Source of the DNA: an uncultured Bacilli bacterium
GTDB taxonomy: Bacteria; Bacillota_I; Bacilli_A; RF39; UBA660
Assembly (NCBI GenBank): GCA_934141535.1
Contig: CAKPCH010000001.1
Coordinates: forward strand, 1-64,000
Direction of reading: 5' to 3'
DNA length: 64,000 nt
This document shows positions 25,887 through 33,060 of the stretch, in pieces; within the stretch, counting starts at the first letter, position 1; each line of letters opens with the position of its first letter. The notes below the pieces were generated by a model. It did no database searches and was not told the DNA's origin. It was given only the letters and a program-made list of their open reading frames with translations. The translations under genes were made by a program, and so were the position numbers.

Positions 25887-26710
25887 TTACTTTTATTTCT
25901 TTTATAATTAAACATATATTGTATAGCAAGCCCACTATATTCCTTATATGTTTTAACTGTAAATTCTTTTATTTCTTTTAATCCTTCTATATTATAATCA
26001 TCCTTCATAAATTTCTTAACCCAAGTATCTATTGGATAAACATCAAATTTTTGGTATGCAAATAAAAGTATACAAGATGCAACTTTATTACCAATACCTT
26101 TAAAACTCATTAAATAATTTAGTGCTTCATCACTTGTCATATCATATATTTTATCTAAATCTAAAGTTTTATTATTTATACTTTCAACAATACCTAATAA
26201 ATATTTATCTCTAAAACCTACTTTACATTCTCTATATTCTTCTTCTTTTATAGTTTTTAAATCTTGATATGATGGAAACAAATAATATTCTTTATCTTTA
26301 AATACTATTTTTTTACCATAACGTTGCGCTATTAAATTTAATGAATTAGTTATACTAGGTACTCTATTATTTTGAGATATTACATATGAAATTATAGTTT
26401 CAAATGGATCTTGATGTATCATATGAAGTCCATGACTTTCAAGAATTGCTTGCTCAATATTTTTATCCATCTTTATTATATCATCTTCTATTTTTTTATA
26501 ATCTCTTTTTAAGTCAAAATAATCATTTATAACTTCTTCTAAATTATCTTCATTATTTGATTCTATATTTATATTTTGATTATCAACTGTTAAACTAATT
26601 ACTCTATCTTTTAAAATAATTGTATAATTATTATTTTCTTTAGTGTATCTAAATATTTGACCACATGTAATTGTAGAATCTATATCAAAATCATTTTTTA
26701 TACTAATCAT
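25874..26710 (-). CDS. 8-oxoguanine-type DNA glycosylase (HhH-GPD)
   Basis: The start is ATG 26710 after GGGTGG. The 278-residue protein has an N-terminal OGG-like domain (ITCGQIFRYTKENN...) and a helix-hairpin-helix domain. The hairpin is LMSFKGIGNKVASCILLF (about 210), and VYPIDTWVKKFM supplies the Asp of the GPD motif (about 237). The Lys expected in bifunctional OGG1 enzymes lies in the hairpin region (GNKVASC). It removes oxidised purines. The -10 TATAAT lies only a few bases before the ribosome site, so the leader is very short. Confidence 0.87.
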   Translation of the reverse strand: MISIKNDFDIDSTITCGQIFRYTKENNNYTIILKDRVISLTVDNQNINIESNNEDNLEEVINDYFDLKRDYKKIEDDIIKMDKNIEQAILESHGLHMIHQDPFETIISYVISQNNRVPSITNSLNLIAQRYGKKIVFKDKEYYLFPSYQDLKTIKEEEYRECKVGFRDKYLLGIVESINNKTLDLDKIYDMTSDEALNYLMSFKGIGNKVASCILLFAYQKFDVYPIDTWVKKFMKDDYNIEGLKEIKEFTVKTYKEYSGLAIQYMFNYKRNKSNLQN

Positions 26711-26754
26711 TTTACCACCCATTTAAATTATATCATTTTTTTAATCAAAAAGGG

Positions 26755-26783
26755 TTGCAAAAGATAATTTTTTTTGTTATAAT
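26755..26783 (+). promoter_or_regulatory. Promoter of tRNA-Met
   Basis: TTGCAA (26755-26760), 17 nt, TATAAT (26778-26783), 14 nt before the mature 5' end. Confidence 0.8.
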
Positions 26784-26797
26784 TTTACTTGTCAGAT

Positions 26798-26874
26798 GGC
26801 GATGTAGCTCAGTTGGCTAGAGCACATGGTTCATACCCATGGTGTCGAGAGTTCGAATCTCCCCGTCGCTACCA
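26798..26874 (+). tRNA. Elongator tRNA-Met (CAU)
   Basis: 77 nt with encoded CCA. The anticodon loop is TTCATAC, and the G1-U72 pair is typical of firmicute elongator tRNA-Met. The anticodon stem lacks the three G-C pairs of the initiator. One T-stem pair (A-C) is mismatched. Confidence 0.93.
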
Positions 26875-26918
26875 TTTGGAAATCTGCTCGAACTTTTATA
26901 AATTCGAGAGTAATAAAT

Positions 26919-26944
26919 GCTAACAGAAATGTTGGCTTTTTTTG
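26919..26944 (+). terminator. Terminator after tRNA-Met
   Basis: GCTAACA/TGTTGGC stem with loop GAAA and T7. A second hairpin CTCGAA/TTCGAG lies at 26887-26907. Confidence 0.75.
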
Positions 26945-26971
26945 TTATTTAAGAAAGGAAAGTGATTGAGC

Positions 26972-27031
26972 ATGACAATAGAAACTAAAGGGCAAAAAAC
27001 AAATGGTTATTTATACACAAAAAATTATTAA
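26972..27031 (+). CDS. Possible 19-codon peptide gene or remnant
   Basis: An ATG with an AAGGAAAG site 9 nt upstream opens 19 codons (MTIETKGQKTNGYLYTKNY). QKTNGYLYT resembles the first strand of serine recombinases (xAYxYxRVS), but there is no catalytic serine and the frame stops. It may be a leftover of a mobile element or chance. The stretch 26945-27203 otherwise holds only hairpins. Confidence 0.25.
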   Translation: MTIETKGQKTNGYLYTKNY

Positions 27032-27053
27032 TATGATGATAAAGATTTTGACA

Positions 27054-27076
27054 TAAAAAAACGAGCTATAGCTCGT
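27054..27076 (-). terminator. Terminator of the Q/N-rich membrane protein gene
   Basis: ACGAGC/GCTCGT hairpin with loop TATA and T6 on the minus strand. Confidence 0.75.
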
Positions 27077-27096
27077 CTAATAAAATTTCATTTTAG

Positions 27097-27140
27097 AACA
27101 CACTACGCTTATTGGCAAAGCCAGTAACGGTGTGCGAATG
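27097..27140 (-). other. GC-richer structured element downstream of the Q/N-rich gene
   Basis: CACAC...TTGGC-AAA-GCCA...GTGTG forms a two-tier hairpin with unpaired internal segments. Its base composition differs from the AT-rich surroundings. It lies in the 3' untranslated part of the upstream minus-strand gene. I do not recognise it. Confidence 0.4.
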
Positions 27141-27203
27141 CAAAAACTTTTAGAATCCATACAATATAATTTTAGCAAGACATTAATTCAGGCAAAATTA
27201 TGT

Positions 27204-28481
27204 TTATTTGATAATATAAGGTTTTTCTATAGAACCATCACCAGACTCAAAATTGATATTCGATTTTAAAGTTATAACAGGAATAACATTATTACTATAA
27301 TTTGTATCTAAATTGTGATTAGTTAGCATAAACCAAGAACCATTAGATCTTAAGATTTTAGCAACTCCAATTGTATTATTATTTTTATCCACGATAATAT
27401 TTGATGTATTTACTTCTAATACAGTTGATTTTCCTGTAGATTCTAAAATATCTACTATAAAATTATTATCATATTTTCCCTCTGGAGGTAGTTTACCATC
27501 TATTTTAGCATTATAAAAATCATTTATTGATAAAATACCTACATAATCTTTAAAAGCTGATATTTGTTTAGTTACAATATTTTCTGAATTTTTGTACGAA
27601 TATATATCATAAACTGAATCACTGTATGTAGATATGTCAAAATTAAATTCCACTAAATAATCATTATAATTACTAGGAATTATAGAAGTATCATTTAAAA
27701 ACGTTGTATTCAAGTAATTTCTTATATAACTATTTTCATAACTGAAATTATTGCTTTTGGTTTCTACATATTTGATATCAAGATTTATGTTATTAAGAAC
27801 CTTATTTGTAATATTGTTATACTTTCCAGCCCAAACTAACCTAATTGTACCATCAGAATTTATTTTAATAATTCTCCAATAATTATTGTTAAATTTAACA
27901 AAGTTTTTTAAATTACCTAATTTTGATGTTTTATTATAGCTGCCATCTTCTAATTTTTCTGTATATAAATCTCCACCTTTAAAAATGTATTCATCCCCTA
28001 TTTTATATAAACCCGAATTATTTATTTGATCTTCGCTAGATAAAACTTTGACCTCAACATTCCCCATTTTTACATTACTATTATTTTTTCCATTACTTAA
28101 ATTACTATTGTTATTATTTTTATTTAATATTAATTTACTTCCAAAAAGAACTCCAATGCCAACAACTGCTATTAAAGCTACTATTCCTATAACTAAACCT
28201 AGATTCATTTTCTTTGGTAATTTATTATTTGAACCTTGATTATTAAAATTAACATTTTCAAATGAGTTGTTCACTGGTTTTGGTGTAGGTTGTTGTATGT
28301 TCATTTGATTTATTGGTTGTTGAAAACTAGGTGTCGACTGGGATTGAAGATTAATTGATTGCTGATTAAAGCTCATATTTTGATTAAAGTTTTGATTATT
28401 TAATGGTTGATTATTAGGTATTCCATTATTACCCTGTATATTAAAATTATTCGGATTCAAGTTATTTTGTTCTTGATTCAT
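27204..28481 (-). CDS. Q/N-rich single-pass membrane protein with a DUF6273-related outer domain
   Basis: The start is taken at ATG 28481; a GTG three codons earlier is also possible. The 425-residue protein begins with about 80 residues dominated by N, Q and P (repeats such as NNQ and QQPINQ), likely disordered. One membrane helix follows (about 93-118, GLVIGIVALIAVVGIGVLFG), then an outer region starting YKIGDEYIFKGGDLYTE. The LKNFVKFNNNYWRIIKINSDGTIRLVW segment and the end VIPVITLKSNINF resemble the fold of the surface proteins elsewhere in the window, but without the GYW and RPV motifs. Function unknown. Confidence 0.65.
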   Translation of the reverse strand: MNQEQNNLNPNNFNIQGNNGIPNNQPLNNQNFNQNMSFNQQSINLQSQSTPSFQQPINQMNIQQPTPKPVNNSFENVNFNNQGSNNKLPKKMNLGLVIGIVALIAVVGIGVLFGSKLILNKNNNNSNLSNGKNNSNVKMGNVEVKVLSSEDQINNSGLYKIGDEYIFKGGDLYTEKLEDGSYNKTSKLGNLKNFVKFNNNYWRIIKINSDGTIRLVWAGKYNNITNKVLNNINLDIKYVETKSNNFSYENSYIRNYLNTTFLNDTSIIPSNYNDYLVEFNFDISTYSDSVYDIYSYKNSENIVTKQISAFKDYVGILSINDFYNAKIDGKLPPEGKYDNNFIVDILESTGKSTVLEVNTSNIIVDKNNNTIGVAKILRSNGSWFMLTNHNLDTNYSNNVIPVITLKSNINFESGDGSIEKPYIIK

Positions 28482-28722
28482 CTTTATCACACTACCTCTC
28501 TATTATTGATTTTATCATATTTTCACACAATTTAATCAACTAACATGTCAATTTTTCAAAAAAATGCAGTATACTTGTAAAGTAGTATTTATTGCTACCT
28601 ATAAATTTGCATCTGGTGATTGTTATATTTTCACCAAAGTGGTACTAAATTGAAACTTTAAATTTCCAAGTTAAAATTTAAAACGACTTGTCAAAAAGTC
28701 GTTTTTATGTTATTATGTATAT

Positions 28723-28832
28723 AGAGGAAGCAATCCTCATAAAATATTAAAGGGACACTTAATATTGCAGTGTTTGAGTGTTACCCAAGTTTGAGTAAGC
28801 ACCTAATTCAATACTGAGTTAAGTGTTTTTTT
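28723..28832 (+). ncRNA. Small RNA A of module 1
   Basis: The promoter is TTGTCA (28688-28693), 17 nt, TATTAT (28711-28716). The RNA would begin with hairpin GAGG/CCTC and end in a stem CACTTAA..TATTG / CAATA..TTAAGTG followed by T7. The copy at 29364-29472 keeps the hairpin with a changed sequence (ATGAGA/TCTCAT), which supports a real structured RNA. Confidence 0.55.
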
Positions 28833-28919
28833 CATAAAAATTAGCCAAGTTAATCATATTTTTTACTCAAAAAAAGATTATCTCTTGCACTTTTAATATA
28901 TTTATGATATATTAAATAT

Positions 28920-29032
28920 GTCAAGGAAACTTGCATATAATAAAAAAGGATACATTTGATTGGCCTAATCAAATGCATTCCCTTAATGGATTGCATCTGA
29001 AATCAACAGTTGTTGAAATCAGATGCGTTTTT
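28920..29032 (+). ncRNA. Putative antitoxin RNA of module 1
   Basis: The promoter is TTGCAC (28885-28890), 17 nt, TATATT (28908-28913). Two hairpins follow: CATTTGATT/AATCAAATG (28953-28975) and the long GCATCTGA...TCAGATGC (28993-29026), then T5. It is convergent with and complementary to the 3' part of the toxin transcript for about 90 nt. Confidence 0.6.
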
Positions 29033-29110
29033 CTATTTAACTAGTAATAATATTATTATAGCAAGTAGAAGTAATATAATAACATATTGAGATGTTTCTC
29101 TTTTTGTCAT
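29033..29110 (-). CDS. 25-residue hydrophobic peptide, putative type I toxin (module 1)
   Basis: MTKRETSQ followed by a single hydrophobic helix ending in VK. It resembles type I membrane toxins in size and shape, though I cannot assign it to a named family. It has a GGGGTGAT site 4 nt before ATG. The minus promoter is TTGATA (29216-29211), 17 nt, TATAAT (29193-29188). The leader can pair CCCTTTC with GAAAGGG and hide the ribosome site. The transcript should stop at the 28953-28975 hairpin, which has T6 on this strand. Confidence 0.65.
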   Translation of the reverse strand: MTKRETSQYVIILLLLAIIILLLVK

Positions 29111-29363
29111 AAATATCACCCCTTTCTTTTATTAATTTAATAATTGAAAGGGAAAGCATCTGATATATTTCAAATGTATCCAATAACATTATATCAAACA
29201 ATTGTTCTTATATCAATAGTATATGTTTTATTTTTGCTTTTTTTGACAAAAGAGTTTATTTTTAGTGACACTTTTAGATACCAGGTTGATAGTAAAATTG
29301 GAATTTCCAAGTTAAAATTTAAAACGACTTGTCAAAAAGTCGTTTTTATGTTATTATGTATAT

Positions 29364-29472
29364 AGATGAGAGAATTCTCATAAAATATTAAAGGGACACT
29401 TAATATGGCAGTGTTGAGTGTTACCCCAATTTGTGTAGCACCTAATTCAATGCTGAGTTAAGTGTTTTTTTT
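29364..29472 (+). ncRNA. Small RNA A of module 2
   Basis: Same layout as in module 1: TTGTCA (29329-29334), 17 nt, TATTAT (29352-29357), first hairpin ATGAGA/TCTCAT with compensated base changes, and a terminal stem plus T8. Confidence 0.55.
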
Positions 29473-29559
29473 CATAAAAATTAGCCAAGTTAATCATATT
29501 TTTTACTCAAAAAAAGATTATCTCTTGCCCTTTTAATATATTTATGGTATATTAAATAT

Positions 29560-29672
29560 GTCAAGGAAACTTGCATATAATAAAAAAGGATACATTTGAT
29601 TCTCGCACATCAAATGCAATCCCTTTATGGGTACGCATCTGAAATCAACAGTTGTTGAAATCAGATGCTTTT
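29560..29672 (+). ncRNA. Putative antitoxin RNA of module 2
   Basis: Promoter TTGCCC (29525-29530), 17 nt, TATATT (29548-29553). The first hairpin has a changed loop and shorter stem; the terminal GCATCTGA...TCAGATGC stem (29635-29668) is unchanged. Confidence 0.6.
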
Positions 29673-29673
29673 A

Positions 29674-29751
29674 TTATTTAAATAGTAAGGTGATTACTAT
29701 AAAAAATAATAGCAGAATTATAATAAATTGAGATAATTCTCTTTTTGTCAT
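29674..29751 (-). CDS. 25-residue hydrophobic peptide, putative type I toxin (module 2)
   Basis: MTKRELSQ, then a hydrophobic helix ending in FK; same length and start as the module 1 peptide but diverged within the helix. The GGCGGTGG site is enclosed in a hairpin CCTTTCTT/AAGAAAGG. Promoter TTGATA (29848-29843), 17 nt, TATAAT (29825-29820). A toxin role is inferred from the layout. Confidence 0.65.
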   Translation of the reverse strand: MTKRELSQFIIILLLFFIVITLLFK

Positions 29752-29920
29752 AATTAACCACCGCCTTTCTTTTTCAAGAAAGGGAAAGCATCTGATATAT
29801 TTCAAACGTATCCAATAACATTATATCAAACAATTGTTCTTATATCAATAGTATATGATAAATTTTCATCTTTATTTTTAATCGAAATATTTCCTAATTA
29901 ATCATTTATTATTTATTACA

Positions 29921-29943
29921 AAAAAGCCACTAGGGCTTTTTTA
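29921..29943 (-). terminator. Terminator of murI
   Basis: AAAAGCC/GGCTTTT stem with T6 on the minus strand, overlapping the murI stop. Confidence 0.75.
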
Positions 29944-30658
29944 TTTCATTTAAACTATTAATTTTAAAATCTATTATATTTTTTATATTTAATCTAGTTT
30001 TATCATCTAATAATGAAAAATATAAATCTACTACTTTTGAAGAATCGTTTTTAAAAACATTAGGCACTAGGCTTGCCATATTTAAAACTTCAATATTATT
30101 ACCTAGATATTTTCTAATATATTTTTCTATTATAGGATAATGAGTACATCCTAAAATAACTATATCTCTATCATTCAAGTCTTTTAAATAAAGATCTAAA
30201 TAATAATCTAGATTACTTAAGTTATTAGATTCTATAAGAGGTACAAAAGATTTACAAGAAACCTCTTTTACATCTTTATTTATTCTTTTACTAAATACTT
30301 TACTATTTATAGTAGAATTTGTAGCTATAACTCCTATTTTTTCATAACTACTATTATTTATATAATTAATAGTAGGACTTATTATATCTATTATAGGCAT
30401 TTTATAAGTAGATTTAATATATTCAGTTAAATTAGAGCTTACAGTACCACATGCTATAACTACTATATCTACATTCTTTGTAATCATAAACTTCATAATA
30501 TTATCAACTAATAATTTTAATTCGTCTAAAGATTTATCTCCATATGGAATATTTTTGGTATCTCCATAATATATATAATGATTATTTGGGTATTTATTAA
30601 CTAATTCTTTTAAAACAGTTAATCCACCAACTCCAGAATCAAAAACTCCTACTTTCAT
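29930..30658 (-). CDS. murI: Glutamate racemase
   Basis: It makes D-glutamate for peptidoglycan. The start is ATG 30658 after AGGTGG. The 242-residue product has the two catalytic cysteines in VVIACGTVSSN (about 72) and ILGCTHYPIIEKY (about 182), and the N-terminal VFDSGVGGLTVL motif. The first cysteine motif is ACGT rather than the common ACNT. It is downstream of sigE by 45 nt, possibly separately transcribed. Confidence 0.95.
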   Translation of the reverse strand: MKVGVFDSGVGGLTVLKELVNKYPNNHYIYYGDTKNIPYGDKSLDELKLLVDNIMKFMITKNVDIVVIACGTVSSNLTEYIKSTYKMPIIDIISPTINYINNSSYEKIGVIATNSTINSKVFSKRINKDVKEVSCKSFVPLIESNNLSNLDYYLDLYLKDLNDRDIVILGCTHYPIIEKYIRKYLGNNIEVLNMASLVPNVFKNDSSKVVDLYFSLLDDKTRLNIKNIIDFKINSLNEIKKP

Positions 30659-30703
30659 CAAACCACCTATTTTATTATAACAAATTTAATAATTTTATTC
30701 AAA

Positions 30704-31390
30704 TTATCTATTTTGAAGTTTTAGTTTGCCAATAACTTTCTTCTCTATTCTTGATATATATGATTGACTTATACCTAAAGTTTCTGCTACTTCTTTTTGT
30801 GTCATTTCTTTATTATTATATAATCCATATCTCATTATCATTATTTTTTTATCTCTATCGTTTAGTTTTTTTAATTCTTGATATAATATTTTCTTTTCTA
30901 TTTCTTCTTCAAGTGGACGTGTTACTACATCGCTTTCTGTTCCTAGTATATCTTCTAAGTGCAGCTCATTGCCTTCACTATCATAAGAAAGACTATCTTC
31001 AAAACTTATTTCTGTTTTTCTTCTTTTATTTTTTCTTAAAAACATTAAAATTTCATTATCTATACAACGTGAAGCATATGTGGCAAGTTTTATATTTTTA
31101 TCTAATTTATATGTATTTACTCCTTTTATAAGTCCGATTGTTCCTATACTTACTAAATCTTCTAAATCTACTCCAGTATTTTCATATTTTTTTGCTAAAA
31201 AGACGACTAATCTTAAATTGTGTTCTATTAGTTTTGCCTTAGCAAACTCATCCCCTTCCATTCTTAATTCAACATATTTAATCTCTTCTTCTTTAGTTAA
31301 AGGTTCTGGTAACTTATCTGTACTACCGACAAAATAAATCCCTTCATTACTTAATAATTTTTTTATAAACTCAATTATATTTTTTATCAT
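30704..31390 (-). CDS. sigE: Sporulation sigma factor sigma-E, pro-protein
   Basis: This is the mother-cell sigma factor of early sporulation. The 228 residues start with a short amphipathic pro-sequence (about 1-20) and YFVGSTDKLPEPL, the equivalent of the cleavage region in Bacillus pro-sigma-E. Region 2 shows NLRLVVFLAKKYENTGVDLEDLVSIGTIGLIKGV and KLATYASRCIDNEILMFLR, and region 4 has EMTQKEVAETLGISQSYISRIEKK. Its ribosome site lies within the last codons of spoIIGA, 1 nt upstream, so the protease and its substrate are coupled. The organism is therefore probably a spore former or recently derived from one. Confidence 0.95.
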   Translation of the reverse strand: MIKNIIEFIKKLLSNEGIYFVGSTDKLPEPLTKEEEIKYVELRMEGDEFAKAKLIEHNLRLVVFLAKKYENTGVDLEDLVSIGTIGLIKGVNTYKLDKNIKLATYASRCIDNEILMFLRKNKRRKTEISFEDSLSYDSEGNELHLEDILGTESDVVTRPLEEEIEKKILYQELKKLNDRDKKIMIMRYGLYNNKEMTQKEVAETLGISQSYISRIEKKVIGKLKLQNR

Positions 31391-31391
31391 T

Positions 31392-32168
31392 TTATTCCTC
31401 CAATAATTTTTTATTTAATATAACATCTACACCATCTAAACTAATATTATCCATAAGTCCTAATAAGATATTTTTATAACTTTTATTATTAAATACTAGT
31501 TTATCTATTTTTATAACTTTAATTAAATTTACTCCATTTACTCCCATATATGGTATCATTCTAAATTCTTTTATATTAAATAATATTTTTCTTTTATCTA
31601 TCAATATAACTGATTTTTTAGTTAATGGATCTGTTAATGTATTTCCTGTATCTATAAATCCTATATAATCATATGCTTTATTATTTTTAAATATTTTTAT
31701 ATTATAATAATTAGAATATGTACTTCTAAAATTTTTAGTTTGTTTTATATATATGTAAAGTATTATGGGTGATGTTATTAATAAAAATATAAAATTAATA
31801 CTAAGTCCATTATTAATAAATATTATACCTACATGTTTATATGAAAATTCAATATTTATTAAATATAAAAATCCTCCTAGTATTATGCTTGCCATGTATA
31901 AATATAATAAATTTACTAATGTATATTTTATGTTATTAAATTTAAAGGTGATTAAACACATTAATATACTTATAATAATTTTTAATATAAAAAGCATTAT
32001 ACTATTTATATTAAAAAATAGTAATAATATACTTAATCCTCCTACAAATGATCCTAATAGTATCTTATATATTTTTACTTTTCTTTTTAATATAATTGAT
32101 ACTGATAATAATAATATAAAATCAATTGAAAAATTTAATAACATAACTAAATCTAAATATATTTTCAA
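31392..32168 (-). CDS. spoIIGA: Sigma-E processing aspartic protease SpoIIGA
   Basis: The start is placed at TTG 32168, giving MKIYLDLVMLLNFSIDF, which aligns with the known N-terminus (MKIYLD...LLNF); a GTG three codons upstream overlaps the AGGTG site. The 258-residue product has five N-terminal membrane helices (to about 150) and a cytoplasmic aspartic protease domain with the DTGN active site (YIGFIDTGNTLTDPLT, about 175). In known systems it is activated by SpoIIR from the forespore and cleaves pro-sigma-E. It is directly upstream of sigE, as in Bacillus. Confidence 0.93.
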   Translation of the reverse strand: MKIYLDLVMLLNFSIDFILLLSVSIILKRKVKIYKILLGSFVGGLSILLLFFNINSIMLFILKIIISILMCLITFKFNNIKYTLVNLLYLYMASIILGGFLYLINIEFSYKHVGIIFINNGLSINFIFLLITSPIILYIYIKQTKNFRSTYSNYYNIKIFKNNKAYDYIGFIDTGNTLTDPLTKKSVILIDKRKILFNIKEFRMIPYMGVNGVNLIKVIKIDKLVFNNKSYKNILLGLMDNISLDGVDVILNKKLLEE

Positions 32169-32220
32169 TTTTATCACCTATTTGATTATAAAAAAAAAGG
32201 CATACTTATTATGTCGTTTT

Positions 32221-32820
32221 TTATTTTCTTATTACAATAAATGGATATTTATATAAATCATTTAGTGATGTTATATTATTCATTTCTAATTTTTTTAACA
32301 TCTTAAAAAATATTAATCCTGTACCATATGAATCATAGTCTGCTCTATGATGTTTATCTTCATCCCATGGTATATCATATCTTTTAACTAAAGTAGCTAG
32401 GTTATGATATCTCTCACTTGATTCTAAGTATCTTGAAAGTCCTAATGTATCTATTACTGTATTTTTTAATGTACCCATATTATATTTAGAATAAGCCATA
32501 GTTATAAAAGATGTATCAAATTTTGCATTATGTGCGACAAGTGGTAAATCTCCTACCCATTCCATAAAACTTTTAACACATTCTTCTTCGTTTCTTTTAC
32601 CAATTAACATTTCATTAGTTATTCCTGTTATTTTTATTATTTCACTTGTTAATTCTTTACCCGGATTAACAAGTTCATCATATTTTTCTATTATTTTACC
32701 ATCTTTCATTTTAACAGCGCCTATTTCAATAATTGAATCTCCACTATTAGGATAAAGACCTGTTGTTTCTAAATCAAATATTACATATGTATTTTCTAAT
32801 AAAGTTAAATCTTTAATCAT
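32221..32820 (-). CDS. DnaQ/PolC-type 3'-5' exonuclease
   Basis: The 199-residue DEDD-family exonuclease domain stands alone. Exo I is VIFDLETTGLYP (about 14), Exo II is LVAHNAKFDTSFI (about 95) and Exo III is HHRADYDSYGTG (about 160), making it a DEDDh enzyme with the catalytic His just before the last Asp. It may proofread, trim RNA or process DNA ends; the sequence does not decide. A strong TGGAGG site lies between it and the 6S RNA. Confidence 0.88.
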   Translation of the reverse strand: MIKDLTLLENTYVIFDLETTGLYPNSGDSIIEIGAVKMKDGKIIEKYDELVNPGKELTSEIIKITGITNEMLIGKRNEEECVKSFMEWVGDLPLVAHNAKFDTSFITMAYSKYNMGTLKNTVIDTLGLSRYLESSERYHNLATLVKRYDIPWDEDKHHRADYDSYGTGLIFFKMLKKLEMNNITSLNDLYKYPFIVIRK

Positions 32821-32838
32821 AAATCCTCCAATTAAAAA

Positions 32839-33008
32839 GCCGAAAGACCGATATCCCGAATCGAATAAAACCTAGTCTCCCAGGTGGGCATCACATTATA
32901 ACTTTAAGGATCCCTAAATAAATTAGGCTTTCAACACCAGCTATAAATTAGATTCCCTATTATATCGATTAGTAGGTTTTTCATAAGGATTAAATCAAAT
33001 CTTTCAGC
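32839..33008 (-). ncRNA. ssrS: Probable 6S RNA
   Basis: A 170 nt transcript predicted to fold as a long rod. The closing helix GCTGAAAGA/TCTTTCGGC joins both ends, followed by an internal helix AAAACCTA/TAGGTTTT and a large central unpaired region. The 3' part has GATGCCCACCTGG, which resembles known 6S RNAs. A TATAAT at 33020-33015 lies at the right distance. 6S RNA binds sigma-A RNA polymerase by mimicking an open promoter. The call rests on shape and partial sequence similarity. Confidence 0.72.
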
Positions 33009-33033
33009 AATATAATTATATCATAATATAAAT

Positions 33034-33060
33034 AAAAAAGATAGAAAATTTTTCTATCTT
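33034..33060 (-). terminator. Terminator of the SPFH gene
   Basis: GATAGAAAA/TTTTCTATC stem with T6 on the minus strand. Confidence 0.8.

Noticed and set aside
28560..28660. Riboswitch upstream of the toxin-antitoxin modules
   Set aside because: Two small hairpins are visible, but no known aptamer pattern and no gene in the right position.
29144..29365. 73-codon open frame on the plus strand, TTG start
   Set aside because: It runs through the toxin promoter and the start of module 2 and has no ribosome site; it is an antisense shadow.
28500..29900. CRISPR array, because of two similar units with repeats
   Set aside because: The units are about 640 nt apart with coding and promoter content; there are no short regularly spaced repeats.
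30751..31131. Long plus-strand open frame opposite sigE
   Set aside because: The frame is low-complexity F/L/Y-rich and fully opposite a well-supported gene.
31765..32256. 163-codon plus-strand frame opposite spoIIGA
   Set aside because: It is an I/N-rich antisense shadow produced by the AT-rich membrane gene.
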